64,000 nt of DNA. Source: Aggregatimonas sangjinii (GTDB lineage Bacteria > Bacteroidota > Bacteroidia > Flavobacteriales > Flavobacteriaceae). Positions 8,223-16,806 of the stretch are shown in pieces. The notes under the pieces were generated by a model, which was not told the origin of the DNA, made no database searches, and saw only the letters and a list, made by a program, of their open reading frames with translations. The first letter of the stretch is position 1. Each line of letters starts with the position of its first letter. The position numbers and the translations under genes are program-made. The stretch spans positions 4,447,501 to 4,511,500 of the forward strand of contig NZ_CP040710.1 in the NCBI RefSeq assembly GCF_005943945.1. Reading direction: 5' to 3'.

Positions 8223-9494
8223 ATGGCAAATCAACTAGACCCCTACGCAGCCCTGCGTTACAAAGAGTTCAATATTTTCCTATTGGCGCGTTTCGCCATG
8301 GTCTTTGCTTGGTCGATGCAATTTATCGTTATCGAATGGCAGGTCTATTCAATGACGAAAGACCCTTGGTCCCTAGGTATTATCGGTCTGATGGAAGTTA
8401 TCCCAGCGGTCTCAACGGCACTTTTTGCCGGACATATTGTGGATCAAAAAGAAAAGCGGAATCTCTTGGTCAAATGTATTCTGGGTTTCTCGGTAATCAG
8501 TTTGGGTCTTTTTTGTCTCAGCGAACCAACCTTAGTAGCTGATTTTAGTACAACTACGGTGCTGTATTCCATTTATTTTCTGGTTTTTCTCGGGGGTGTC
8601 GTACGTGCCTTTCTAGGGCCGACGATTTTCTCTTTGATCGCCTTGATCGTTCCCAAAAAAATATATCCGAACGCGGCTACTTGGAGCAGCACGACATGGC
8701 AAATGGCATCGGTCCTGGGCCCTGCGTTGGCTGGATTCTCAATCAGTTGGATTGGGGTACATTGGTCAATGTGCCTCATTTTCGGTTTTTCGCTTATCGC
8801 TATGATCTGCGTTTTACGAATTTCGAGGAAACCCATTATGAACCCGAAAATCGGGGAACCCGTACTGCAAAGCCTTCGAGAGGGTTTGCAATTCGTGTTC
8901 CGTTCAAAGGCCGTCTTTGGTGCATTGACCTTAGACATGATAGCGGTACTTTTTGGAGGCGCAGTAGCGTTGCTTCCTATTTTTGCCCAGGATATTTTAC
9001 AAGTGGGTGCTGAGGGCTTTGGCGTTTTAAGGGCTGCCCCGGCCGTTGGTGCGGCAATTACGATGATAGGGTCTACCCGTTTCCCTGTTCACAAAAACGC
9101 CGGCAAAAAATTGCTTTGGGCGGTATTCGGATTCGGTGTAAGCATAATCGTCTTTGGATTCTCTACCTCGTTCTGGTTATCGGTGTTCGCACTTTTCGCA
9201 AGTGGTGCCTTAGACGGGGTTTCGATGGTCATCCGACAAACGATACTGCAATTAAAAACGCCCGACCATATGCGGGGCAGGGTAGCCTCGGTCAATTCGA
9301 TGTTCGTGGGCTCCTCCAACGAGCTGGGTGCCTTCGAAAGCGGTGCGACTGCCAAACTAATGGGGACGGTTACCGCGGTGGTCTTTGGGGGTTGTATGAC
9401 CTTGCTCACCGTCGGGGTAACGGCTTTTGCGTCACCGACCTTTAGAAAGCTCGACCTTCAAAAAGACGTTGAGGAACACGAATCCTCCGAATAG
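8223..9494 (+). CDS. MFS transporter (EntS-like, 12 TM)
   Basis: A 423-residue major facilitator with 12 hydrophobic segments. The MFS loop motif appears as AGHIVDQKEKRNLL after TM2. The protein resembles the MFS_3 / EntS drug and siderophore exporter group (PAVSTALFAGHIVD, ATWSSTTWQMASVLGPALAG). It starts 2 nt after the VOC stop and is probably co-transcribed with recJ. The substrate is unknown. Confidence 0.85.
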   Translation: MANQLDPYAALRYKEFNIFLLARFAMVFAWSMQFIVIEWQVYSMTKDPWSLGIIGLMEVIPAVSTALFAGHIVDQKEKRNLLVKCILGFSVISLGLFCLSEPTLVADFSTTTVLYSIYFLVFLGGVVRAFLGPTIFSLIALIVPKKIYPNAATWSSTTWQMASVLGPALAGFSISWIGVHWSMCLIFGFSLIAMICVLRISRKPIMNPKIGEPVLQSLREGLQFVFRSKAVFGALTLDMIAVLFGGAVALLPIFAQDILQVGAEGFGVLRAAPAVGAAITMIGSTRFPVHKNAGKKLLWAVFGFGVSIIVFGFSTSFWLSVFALFASGALDGVSMVIRQTILQLKTPDHMRGRVASVNSMFVGSSNELGAFESGATAKLMGTVTAVVFGGCMTLLTVGVTAFASPTFRKLDLQKDVEEHESSE

Positions 9495-9567
9495 TACGGT
9501 AACTGCCTGTTTACCTTAGGGTTTTTATAAAATCAATTGTTTTATTAAATCGACTAAGCTTCTGACG

Positions 9568-10155
9568 ATGAGAGTATACCCTATCATATATAATTGTCTA
9601 GTGTTATCGTTACTTTCTTCAATCTCGTTGAAAGCACAAGATACAAGTGTTGAAAAATCACTTTTTGGGATTCAAACAGGCTTTTGGGGCTTTTGGGGAT
9701 ACCATGAGGCCAGATTGGATCCGAAATGGGCTTTGCGAACTGAAGTAGGGATATTCGATTATTTTGGCCTGGCTGAAGGGTTGCATTTCGAACCTATACT
9801 TACTTTGGAGCCTCGTTGGTACTATAACCGCAAAAATCGATTGGAAAAGGCTAAGCGAATTGATGACAACAGTGGCAACTTTATAGCCTTTAAAACAAGT
9901 TTACGGCCTGATGTTTTTGCTATACCGGTAAACACCTATCAAGAGAGAAAGAACCTCAGTATTTCATTTGTTCCGACAATCGGAACACGAAAGAATATTG
10001 GCAAAAAGTTCAATTATGAGTTAGGGTTTGGCCTCGGAATCGAATATTTTAGTAAAGGAGGAGCTGGTTTCAGTATTTTTGCGGATGAAAATCCCGACGA
10101 TGATAAATTTGGTCCTGCATTTAATCTTCACTTGAGGGTAGGATATAAACTATAG
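9568..10155 (+). CDS. Hypothetical secreted / outer-membrane beta-barrel-like protein
   Basis: 195 residues with a signal peptide (about 1-23, ending SLKAQ) followed by alternating hydrophobic strands such as WALRTEVGIFDYF, LEPRWYYN and NYELGFGLGIEYF, ending in LHLRVGYKL. A terminal aromatic-hydrophobic strand is typical of outer-membrane barrels. No family is recognised with certainty. It converges on lpxH, whose stop is 2 nt away on the opposite strand. Confidence 0.75.
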   Translation: MRVYPIIYNCLVLSLLSSISLKAQDTSVEKSLFGIQTGFWGFWGYHEARLDPKWALRTEVGIFDYFGLAEGLHFEPILTLEPRWYYNRKNRLEKAKRIDDNSGNFIAFKTSLRPDVFAIPVNTYQERKNLSISFVPTIGTRKNIGKKFNYELGFGLGIEYFSKGGAGFSIFADENPDDDKFGPAFNLHLRVGYKL

Positions 10156-10156
10156 G

Positions 10157-10924
10157 TCATTTCTCGAATTTCTTTAGAGAAAGCATTCCCTCATCCAAGA
10201 CAGCGTAGGTATAATAATTGATCCAATCACCGAGGTTGGTATATTTCGATTTTCCGTTTAAATCGATTTCCAAAGGGAGGTGCCGATGCCCGAAAATAAA
10301 ATGGTCGTAATGCTGGGTTTCCAACTTCCGTTTGGCGTATTGAACGAGCCATTCTTTGTCTTCGCCCAGAAATTTGGCATCCTCATCCCCGGAGATAAGT
10401 TTATTTTTTACGGAAAAGTATTGTGCCAATCGCACGCCCCAATCAGGATGCACCCATCGGTAGAACCACTTAGAAATGGGATTGGTAAAGACTTTCTTCA
10501 TCCGTTTATAACCCTTATCGTGCGGTCCTAGTCCGTCGCCGTGCCCGATAAAAAAAGTGACACCGTTGATGGCGTATTGCTGTGGTTTATGAAAAACGGG
10601 AATACCGAGCTCTTCTTCAAAATAACCGTTCATCCAAAGATCGTGATTGCCGACAAAATAATAAATGGGAATGCCCGAATCGGCGATTTCAGCAAGTTTA
10701 CCAAGCGTTCTGGTAAATCCCTTGGGGATAACGGTTTTGTATTCCATCCAGAAATCGAAGAGATCGCCCAAAAGGAAGATTGCTCCGGCATCTGACTTTA
10801 TCTCATCTAACCAAGCCACGAATTTCCTTTCTCGCGGACGACTAAGTGCCATAGTTGGCGCGCCCAAGTGGTTGTCACTGGCGAAATATACTTTTTTTCC
10901 TTCGGGAATATTTATTTCGGTCAT
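10157..10924 (-). CDS. lpxH: UDP-2,3-diacylglucosamine diphosphatase
   Basis: Calcineurin-fold hydrolase producing 2,3-diacylglucosamine-1-phosphate (lipid X) in lipid A synthesis at the inner-membrane surface. The five metal motifs are all present in 255 residues: DNHLG (17-21), GDLFD (53-57), GNHD (92-95), GHGD (127-130) and GHRH (212-215). The 255-aa length is that of the Bacteroidota type, slightly longer than the E. coli enzyme. It lies 6 nt downstream of queD, in an operon. Confidence 0.92.
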   Translation of the reverse strand: MTEINIPEGKKVYFASDNHLGAPTMALSRPRERKFVAWLDEIKSDAGAIFLLGDLFDFWMEYKTVIPKGFTRTLGKLAEIADSGIPIYYFVGNHDLWMNGYFEEELGIPVFHKPQQYAINGVTFFIGHGDGLGPHDKGYKRMKKVFTNPISKWFYRWVHPDWGVRLAQYFSVKNKLISGDEDAKFLGEDKEWLVQYAKRKLETQHYDHFIFGHRHLPLEIDLNGKSKYTNLGDWINYYTYAVLDEGMLSLKKFEK

Positions 10925-10930
10925 GGCAAA

Positions 10931-11380
10931 CTAATTATCCGATGCGAACCATTCGGCAAACGAAGTATCGGTCTCTTGAAGTTTTAAGGAATGTAGTTTG
11001 ATGTTTTTACCGAGGCGCGCCTTTATCTTGGCCGCAAAGTCGATGACCATGTTCTCGCTGGTGGGTTGGTAATCGGCCAAAATAACCTGATGGCCTCTAT
11101 CGCTCAGTTCTTTGGCAAGTTCTACATGCGGCGTATTCTTATTGAAAACGGTCGCATGATCGAATTCATCCACGATTTCCTCCTTGACTATTTTCTTCAG
11201 GTCCCCAAAATCGATCACCATTCCTAGTTTAACATGCGAGGTATCTGTTATCGGCTGGCCGATAACGGTTACCGAAAGTTTGTAGCTATGCCCGTGTACA
11301 TTGCGGCATTTACCGTCATACCCGAAAAGGGCATGTCCGGTCTCGAAGGTAAATTGTTTGGTGATTCTAATGTTGCCCAT
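10931..11380 (-). CDS. queD: 6-carboxytetrahydropterin synthase (QueD/PTPS family)
   Basis: Converts 7,8-dihydroneopterin triphosphate to 6-carboxy-tetrahydropterin, the second step towards queuosine. The 149 residues show the zinc ligands H16, H29 and H31 (HGH), the catalytic C25, FDHATVFN with H75, and PTSENM with E109. The family length is about 120-150. It sits directly upstream of lpxH, an arrangement I have seen in flavobacteria, although the two pathways are unrelated. Confidence 0.92.
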   Translation of the reverse strand: MGNIRITKQFTFETGHALFGYDGKCRNVHGHSYKLSVTVIGQPITDTSHVKLGMVIDFGDLKKIVKEEIVDEFDHATVFNKNTPHVELAKELSDRGHQVILADYQPTSENMVIDFAAKIKARLGKNIKLHSLKLQETDTSFAEWFASDN

Positions 11381-11447
11381 GGCTTTTAAACTAAGGGGCT
11401 AAAGATAGCCATTCTCTGTAAAAATGTAGTGGACAAAGGGTTCGACT

Positions 11448-12215
11448 TTAGCTTTTAAGCGGTCCTCTAGTGAAAATAACCCTGGTACTGAATGTTCTAT
11501 ACGCAGCCGAAAAAAAAGGAACGGATTTGAAAAGCATGTTTTTGAAACGTCCCTTTTTCGAATATTTTAGGAATAGATTCTCACAGAAAACCACCTCTTG
11601 AAAATATTCTTTAAAGTGTTGGAAAAGCTTATTTTTCGTGAAATAGGTGGTATAATTATGGAGATAATGGTGATTTTTCTTAGCCGTTTCCTTGGCGGAA
11701 AGCCCCCCTTGAAATTCATTTCGAATACCTGTTAAGGCCCAAAAATATAACCAGCCATAGGATCTGATGATTGAGGCAAACGGTACAAAAACATGGCTTT
11801 CGATCGGTTTGTATCTTGAAGGAAAAACATGTAAGCAGCAACCATCCGGTTTTAATACCCGTTCGAGTTCGGCGATGGCTTCGGGGTAGTTTTGCACATG
11901 CTCAAAAACCTGATCGCTAAAAATAACGTCGAACGTAGCATCGTCGAATGGGAGTTCATAGGGTTCCCACTTTATCGGTCTGATGGTATTCGAATCACGT
12001 AAAGACTTGGTGTCGGTACCTTCCTCTTCTTTGAATTCAATATCACAACCGAAGCCTTGGTAACCGAAATCACGTAAATCCTGCACCGTTCTACCGGCGC
12101 CACATCCGAAGTCCAGGATTACGTTATCTGGCTTTAAATCGTACCCAAACGCTTTGATTATCTCTCTTCGTAAGGTGAGGAAATGTAAATCATTTTCATC
12201 CATTCCTACAAGCAT
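11448..12215 (-). CDS. Class I SAM-dependent methyltransferase
   Basis: A 255-residue Rossmann-fold methyltransferase. Motif I is ILDFGCGAG (33-41), motif II/III contains FDVIFSDQVFEHV, then LKPDGCCLHVFPSR. The C-terminus is rich in aromatic and basic residues and may touch the membrane or a lipid/sugar substrate. Starts are possible at MLVG (12215) or MDEN five codons later. No neighbour reveals the substrate. A broken small membrane ORF ends 9 nt upstream. Confidence 0.85.
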   Translation of the reverse strand: MLVGMDENDLHFLTLRREIIKAFGYDLKPDNVILDFGCGAGRTVQDLRDFGYQGFGCDIEFKEEEGTDTKSLRDSNTIRPIKWEPYELPFDDATFDVIFSDQVFEHVQNYPEAIAELERVLKPDGCCLHVFPSRYKPIESHVFVPFASIIRSYGWLYFWALTGIRNEFQGGLSAKETAKKNHHYLHNYTTYFTKNKLFQHFKEYFQEVVFCENLFLKYSKKGRFKNMLFKSVPFFSAAYRTFSTRVIFTRGPLKS

Positions 12216-12224
12216 TATATTAAC

Positions 12225-12496
12225 TCAGAGCCCTATCAAAAAATCAAATCCTTCAACGGAAAACCTTTTGATGTCTCGGCCCATTTTTGTATAACGAGTT
12301 GAATATAGGCACAATATGAATACCAAAAAAATTAAGCCAGTACTAATATAATCGGTAGCCAAGAATTTTCATCATCTTGCAAAGGGGGTATAAATCGAGC
12401 AAAGCAGAAAAACATTAATGTAGTATGCACACCTGTCATGCATAGTAGTTTCAACTTTTTGAATGGATTTGGATGCGATAAAACGCTATTTCGTTC
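12225..12496 (-). pseudogene. Possible frameshifted small two-helix membrane protein
   Basis: Reading leftward, one frame is open from 12496 to a TAA at 12332 and gives a membrane-like stretch (ATG at 12439, MTGVHTTLMFFCFARF...). From about 12360 another frame takes over with a second helix (STGLIFLVFILCLYSTRY) and a basic tail, ending at a TGA at 12225, nine nt before the methyltransferase ATG. Joining the frames near 12355 gives one coherent two-helix protein. No ATG exists upstream of 12439 in the first frame. It may equally be coincidental; no homologue is known to me. Confidence 0.3.
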
Positions 12497-12499
12497 TTA

Positions 12500-12613
12500 T
12501 CAACGCTTGAATTTTCTGTTGGTACGAACCCGATTGATAAAATAGATTACCACTACGAAAAGTGCTAACATCGGAAAGATCAGCTCTCCGTTTAAAAAGT
12601 TTAAAATTTTCAT
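12500..12613 (-). CDS. Micro-membrane protein A (37 aa)
   Basis: ATG at 12613 to TGA at 12500 encodes 37 residues: a short N-terminus (MKILNFLNGE), one hydrophobic helix LIFPMLALFVVVIYF, then a positively charged tail with R28, R30, R33, K34 and K36. It is clearly paralogous to the ORF at 12661-12747. Both share the pattern G-(E/D)-LIFP-(M/L)-LALFVV, then Y, N, R. The Arg/Lys tail predicts a single-pass inner-membrane protein with a cytoplasmic C-terminus. Function unknown. Confidence 0.7.
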   Translation of the reverse strand: MKILNFLNGELIFPMLALFVVVIYFINRVRTNRKFKR

Positions 12614-12660
12614 GAAATCCTCAATTTATTTGAAGTAAGAACGACCCGTTTTTAAGAATA

Positions 12661-12747
12661 TTATTTCCGACGGTTCCGAAACCGATTGAACAGATACACG
12701 CCGACTACAAATAATGCCAATAACGGGAAAATCAAATCTCCACCCAT
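12661..12747 (-). CDS. Micro-membrane protein B (28 aa)
   Basis: ATG at 12747 to TAA at 12661 encodes 28 residues: MGGDLIFPLLALFVV, a short remainder of one transmembrane helix, and a basic tail NRFRNRRK. It matches ORF A at 17-18 of 26 aligned positions by eye, mostly with conservative changes, and uses different codons at several shared residues, which indicates selection on protein. It lies 12 nt downstream of the DUF4199 gene and 47 nt upstream of ORF A, so all three are probably one transcript. Confidence 0.7.
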   Translation of the reverse strand: MGGDLIFPLLALFVVGVYLFNRFRNRRK

Positions 12748-12759
12748 ACAGTTATTTTT

Positions 12760-13245
12760 TTAGCTTTTTGGTTTACTTTTTACAAAAAAGGCCACAACGG
12801 CCGAAGTTACGATGCCCATAGTCAAAGCCCCGAATGCACTTTGTAGAATATAGCTTTTAAGGTTGAAATACCCGCGGGCATTTTCTAAAGTCATTTTACC
12901 GTTTTCGATGGAAAACGCGATAATATTCTCGAAGTAGCCCGGAGTAATATAAGTGCTGATGATATACTGCGTTAACGGACTAAAAAGGGCGATGATCACG
13001 CTGAGGACTATGCCGCTTAGTAGACCTTGTTTCCAATTCATATCACCATTAAAGAAATTTTGCTTCTTATCGCGTAAGGCCATCACATACACCACGATTG
13101 CGACTAGCCCAAAGAGATTCGTATAAATAAGGTGTTTGGCAATATGTTCATCGTGGAGCCCCGTAGCTCTTTCAATATACATCCAAATGAACTGTACCAT
13201 AATAAAAATTACGGCCCACTTGAATTCTATCTTAAAATTTTTCAT
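12760..13245 (-). CDS. DUF4199 domain membrane protein
   Basis: A 161-residue protein with four hydrophobic segments (about 8-25, 40-58, 75-95 and 133-153). The motif pattern MKNFKIEFKWAVIFIMVQF, and the central NFFNGDMNWKQGLLSGI, match DUF4199, a Bacteroidota-specific membrane family of unknown function. It lies 3 nt downstream of the crotonase gene and is followed by two tiny membrane ORFs. Loop regions between helices are short. Confidence 0.85.
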   Translation of the reverse strand: MKNFKIEFKWAVIFIMVQFIWMYIERATGLHDEHIAKHLIYTNLFGLVAIVVYVMALRDKKQNFFNGDMNWKQGLLSGIVLSVIIALFSPLTQYIISTYITPGYFENIIAFSIENGKMTLENARGYFNLKSYILQSAFGALTMGIVTSAVVAFFVKSKPKS

Positions 13246-13248
13246 GGG

Positions 13249-14016
13249 TTATTTTTTGAATTTCGACAGCGCATTTCTAGTAAACTCTGACAAGACCAAA
13301 GAACCTGTGATTGCCGCTCGCTCGACCAATAAGGTATCCCAATGGTCGGTGTTTTCCCATAACACTTTTTTCCATTCGTGTAGCGCTTCTGGATTGTACC
13401 CTGACAACTTTTGAGCGAAGAATGCGACTTCATTGTCCAATTCCTTCATACTATCGAACACTTTGGCAAATAAGCCTTTTTCCTTTGCCCAGTATGCATT
13501 TTTCCATTCGGTGGGGGAGAGTGAAAGTTCCGAAAGTGCAGCTGTACCGATTTTTCGCTCAACGGCGGGACCGATGACCAAGGGCGCAATACCGATAGTG
13601 AGTTCCGAAAGCCGAACGGAAGCCTCTACCGATGCGAACACATAGTCGCAAGCTGCCGCCAGACCGACACCGCCACCGACCGTTTTTCCTTGTACCCGGC
13701 CGATGATAACCTTTTTACAGCGGCGCATGGCGTTAATGACATTGGCGAATCCGCTAAAGAAAACTTTTCCTTCTTCAAGGTCGGAAACGGCCATTAATTC
13801 ATCAAACGAGGCGCCAGCACAAAAAGCCCGGTCCCCTTCCGATTTAAGAACGATAATGGTAATAGCGTCGTTTTCCGAAAGCTTTTCGAGTTCGGCAGTG
13901 AGCCTATCCAACAAAACGGCAACGAATGAATTACTGGCAGGATGCCCGAATTCTACCACAGCGACTTTACCATCGATTTTAGTGTACAGACTTCCATTCG
14001 CTCTGTCGGTTCCCAT
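13249..14016 (-). CDS. Enoyl-CoA hydratase/isomerase (crotonase) family protein
   Basis: A 255-residue crotonase-fold protein. The oxyanion-hole regions are FCAGASFDEL (65-74) and GKTVGGGVGLAAACDY (110-125), with E138 in LSELTIGI. Classical hydratases carry a Glu in the GGGxEL motif; here the position is Gly (GGGVGL), so one of the two catalytic glutamates is missing. Hydration activity is therefore uncertain, and isomerase, hydrolase or other crotonase chemistry is possible. It heads an apparent operon with DUF4199. Confidence 0.85.
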   Translation of the reverse strand: MGTDRANGSLYTKIDGKVAVVEFGHPASNSFVAVLLDRLTAELEKLSENDAITIIVLKSEGDRAFCAGASFDELMAVSDLEEGKVFFSGFANVINAMRRCKKVIIGRVQGKTVGGGVGLAAACDYVFASVEASVRLSELTIGIAPLVIGPAVERKIGTAALSELSLSPTEWKNAYWAKEKGLFAKVFDSMKELDNEVAFFAQKLSGYNPEALHEWKKVLWENTDHWDTLLVERAAITGSLVLSEFTRNALSKFKK

Positions 14017-14098
14017 TTCAGAATATTAAAAGATTAAGGAGTCGTTTCTTTTCTATCGACTCGAATATGTTCGTCGTCCTTGACCAAAATTAAACGTT

Positions 14099-15436
14099 TT
14101 ACAGGAGTGGTCGAAATTTTCTGCGAAACTTCCACACCAAGGCAGCTCCCCGCACGAACATCCAAACGGAAATAGCTATCCAAATGCCGTAAATACCCCA
14201 ATTGAGATATTTTCCTAAAAATAGCATGGGCACAAAGCCCAAAAAAGTAGCCGAAAGCAATACGTTTCGGAGGTATTTCATTTCGCCCAAGCCCTTGAAT
14301 AATCCATCCAATACAAAAGCTACGGTATTCATGGGCAACCCGATGATCAGGATGAAAAATATGCCATAAAAAGTTTCCAATACGATGGCCTCATTTGAGA
14401 ATAGGCGTCCCAATGGTCTATAGAAAAGTGTCGAAAAAATCATTAAAACAACACTTACCGTAATACCGTACAAAACGACCTTCTTCGCCAATGACCAAAG
14501 GCCAATGTAGTTTTTGGCACCAAGTAACCTGCCACCCATAATGTTTCCGGCAGCAGCGTAGCCATCTACAAAGAAGGCGGCGAACAACCAAAGGTTGATG
14601 GCAATGGTATGCGCTCCGATATAGCGATCGCCCAGCGCGGTCGCCTCACGAACGGCCAATAACAGCGTGATATTCAAGGCCAAGGCCCTTACGAACAGAT
14701 TGAGACTCATAGTCACCAAACGACCAAGCTCCGGATGTATGGGCAATTTTAATTTTAGGCTGATATCGGTCTTGGTAACCAATAGTACAAAAGCCATCAA
14801 GGCCATTACGCCCTGTGCGATAAGACTGGCCCAAGCAGCTCCTTCCAAGTACATAGGTTCTAGAAAGTCTTGTATGCCATAAACAAAAATTACATCTAAA
14901 ACGACGTTCAGTACGGCCCCGACGATGGCGATCATCATCGGCCAAAAGGTATTTTGGAGACCGCGGAAAATACCCATTACCGCGAAAACGAAAAGCGTAA
15001 GGGGAAAGCCCCAAACGCGAATGGAATAGTAGGAAATGCAGTAATCCAGAATCTTTCCCGAGGCATTGAGCAGCTGAAAGATTTCTTCAACTATAAAAAT
15101 TGTGGAAAGTAGAATAAGAATGCTCAGTCCGATATTCAAAAAAATAGCTTGTGCGGGTAGTGTTTTTACATCAGCTACTCGCCCCGCACCCAAATATTGC
15201 GAGATAATGGCAGAAATGGCACTGCGCGTTTGGCCAAGAATCCAAATCAGCATAGAGAGAAAGGAACCGACGATGCCGGCTGCAGCAAGTGATTCCAATC
15301 CGTCAACCGGGATGTTGCCGACAATGGCCGTATCGGTAATCGACAATAGCGGTTCCGCAATCCCTGCAATGATGGCAGGAATGGCAAGGCTATTGATGCG
15401 TTTGAAACCGATATTGGGCTGGTCTGTTGTCGTCAT
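14099..15436 (-). CDS. MATE family efflux transporter (DinF-like)
   Basis: A 445-residue protein with 12 predicted transmembrane segments in two homologous halves. The N-terminal LAIPAIIAGIAEPLLSITDT, AAGIVGSFLSMLIWILGQT and SAIISQYLGAG match MATE exporters of the DinF/NorM type. It probably uses an Na+ or H+ gradient to export cationic drugs or metabolites. It ends 82 nt before the crotonase ATG and starts 3 nt after the GNAT gene, so the two are co-transcribed. Confidence 0.9.
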   Translation of the reverse strand: MTTTDQPNIGFKRINSLAIPAIIAGIAEPLLSITDTAIVGNIPVDGLESLAAAGIVGSFLSMLIWILGQTRSAISAIISQYLGAGRVADVKTLPAQAIFLNIGLSILILLSTIFIVEEIFQLLNASGKILDYCISYYSIRVWGFPLTLFVFAVMGIFRGLQNTFWPMMIAIVGAVLNVVLDVIFVYGIQDFLEPMYLEGAAWASLIAQGVMALMAFVLLVTKTDISLKLKLPIHPELGRLVTMSLNLFVRALALNITLLLAVREATALGDRYIGAHTIAINLWLFAAFFVDGYAAAGNIMGGRLLGAKNYIGLWSLAKKVVLYGITVSVVLMIFSTLFYRPLGRLFSNEAIVLETFYGIFFILIIGLPMNTVAFVLDGLFKGLGEMKYLRNVLLSATFLGFVPMLFLGKYLNWGIYGIWIAISVWMFVRGAALVWKFRRKFRPLL

Positions 15437-15439
15437 ACG

Positions 15440-15940
15440 TTACAGCACTAATTCATAGCAGTGAAACGGATGCTCGCTTTGCTTCGGAAAATAAATATCG
15501 CCCAATCTTTGATACCCCCTCGTCTCATAGAATTTTTGGTTGCGCTTGTTTTGGCTAAAGGTATCCAATCGTATGGACCCGTAGCCATTCTTGCGGGCAT
15601 GGTCTTCGGCAAAATCCATCAGCAGTCGGGCATGGCCCTTTCCTTGAAGTGATGGATGTATCGCCAAACGATGCACGTAAACACTTTTCCGATTTGTGGG
15701 CGTCCATTGTATCGGTTCGTATTCGGTATCCATGAATGTAGATATCACGATAGTCCCGCCAAGCTTTCCATCTACGATTAGCACGTACAACTCGTCCCGT
15801 GCGATATCTTTTTCAAAGGCCGCCGCGTTCGGATAATGTGCATTCCATTGGTAAATCCCTTTGGTGATCATATCATCCGCGCAGGCCTTGGTGAGAATTA
15901 AAATGTCGGGTATTTCCGATATCTTTGCACTACGGATCAT
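15440..15940 (-). CDS. GNAT family N-acetyltransferase
   Basis: A 166-residue single GNAT domain. The acetyl-CoA pyrophosphate-binding motif A is HPSLQGKGHARLLMDFAEDHA (starting at residue 95, with QGKGHA at 99-104), and motif B contains GSIRLDTFSQNKRNQKFYETRGY. The substrate is unknown. It is 3 nt upstream of the MATE gene, and divergent from the universal stress protein gene. Confidence 0.88.
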   Translation of the reverse strand: MIRSAKISEIPDILILTKACADDMITKGIYQWNAHYPNAAAFEKDIARDELYVLIVDGKLGGTIVISTFMDTEYEPIQWTPTNRKSVYVHRLAIHPSLQGKGHARLLMDFAEDHARKNGYGSIRLDTFSQNKRNQKFYETRGYQRLGDIYFPKQSEHPFHCYELVL

Positions 15941-15990
15941 AAACGGATTCGAATAAGTTGTAAATTTAGAGTATAATCAAGAATTTCACT

Positions 15991-16788
15991 ATGAAAAATA
16001 TTCTCGTTCCTATAGGCACCAATCCGGATTCTTATTTTACGTTACAATATGCGGTTGATTTCGCAGTCGAGTTTTCTTCGACCATTTTTTTGATGGATGT
16101 CTTCGCGGTCTCGTCAAAAACAGGAGGGCTATCGAACATTACCGAGAAAGTCGCCAAAAACAGTAAGGAACGGATTAAGGAGGTTATAGACCGAGTGGAT
16201 GCCAAAGGGGTGGAAATTAAAATTGCTAGCTACAACGGCGACATAGCCGACGGTTTAAAGGAAATCGATAAGGAGCTGGGAATCGATCTGATTATTATGG
16301 CTCCAAGAAGCAACGATGTTAAAGAAGAATTATACCTTGGGTACACTTCCGGAAAAATCATTAAACAAACGGATATTCCAACGCTTATTGTGCCCAAAGG
16401 TACCACCTTAAAGCCCATGCGCAACATCTTGACCGCTTTTAAATCGGGAATCCTTAAAAGAAATCGTATTCTGAACCCGTTGATTGCGCTTAAGGATAAG
16501 TTTGGTGCCACAGTAAATTTATTGATGGTCAAGACGCCTGGCTACACCGACGAAGACCTGCAAATAAATACGGCATTGATGGATATTTCCTCAAAACTGA
16601 CCATTACTGAAAATCCGAGCACCTACCTTGGGGTGCTGGAACATTTTCAATCGCAAAAGCCGGATTTGCTGGTCGTTTTCCGGCGTAAACGTGGTTTTTT
16701 CAAAAAGCTTTGGGAAAAATCAACGGTGCTTAAATCCGAGTTTTCCGCTCCTACTCCGGTTTTGGTACTGAGTGTTAAAAAAGACTAG
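15991..16788 (+). CDS. Universal stress protein family (tandem UspA-like)
   Basis: 265 residues holding one complete UspA domain (1-135) and a divergent second (140-265). The first begins MKNILVPIGTNPDSYFTLQYA and includes LIIMAPRSNDVKEELYLGYTSGKIIKQTDIPTLIVP, a variant of the ATP-binding GX2GX9G(S/T) region. The second domain lacks a clear nucleotide motif. Tandem Usp proteins are frequent in Bacteroidota. It probably responds to stress or energy state; no specific role can be assigned. Confidence 0.85.
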   Translation: MKNILVPIGTNPDSYFTLQYAVDFAVEFSSTIFLMDVFAVSSKTGGLSNITEKVAKNSKERIKEVIDRVDAKGVEIKIASYNGDIADGLKEIDKELGIDLIIMAPRSNDVKEELYLGYTSGKIIKQTDIPTLIVPKGTTLKPMRNILTAFKSGILKRNRILNPLIALKDKFGATVNLLMVKTPGYTDEDLQINTALMDISSKLTITENPSTYLGVLEHFQSQKPDLLVVFRRKRGFFKKLWEKSTVLKSEFSAPTPVLVLSVKKD

Positions 16789-16806
16789 CCGATTTTATAA
16801 GGATTT

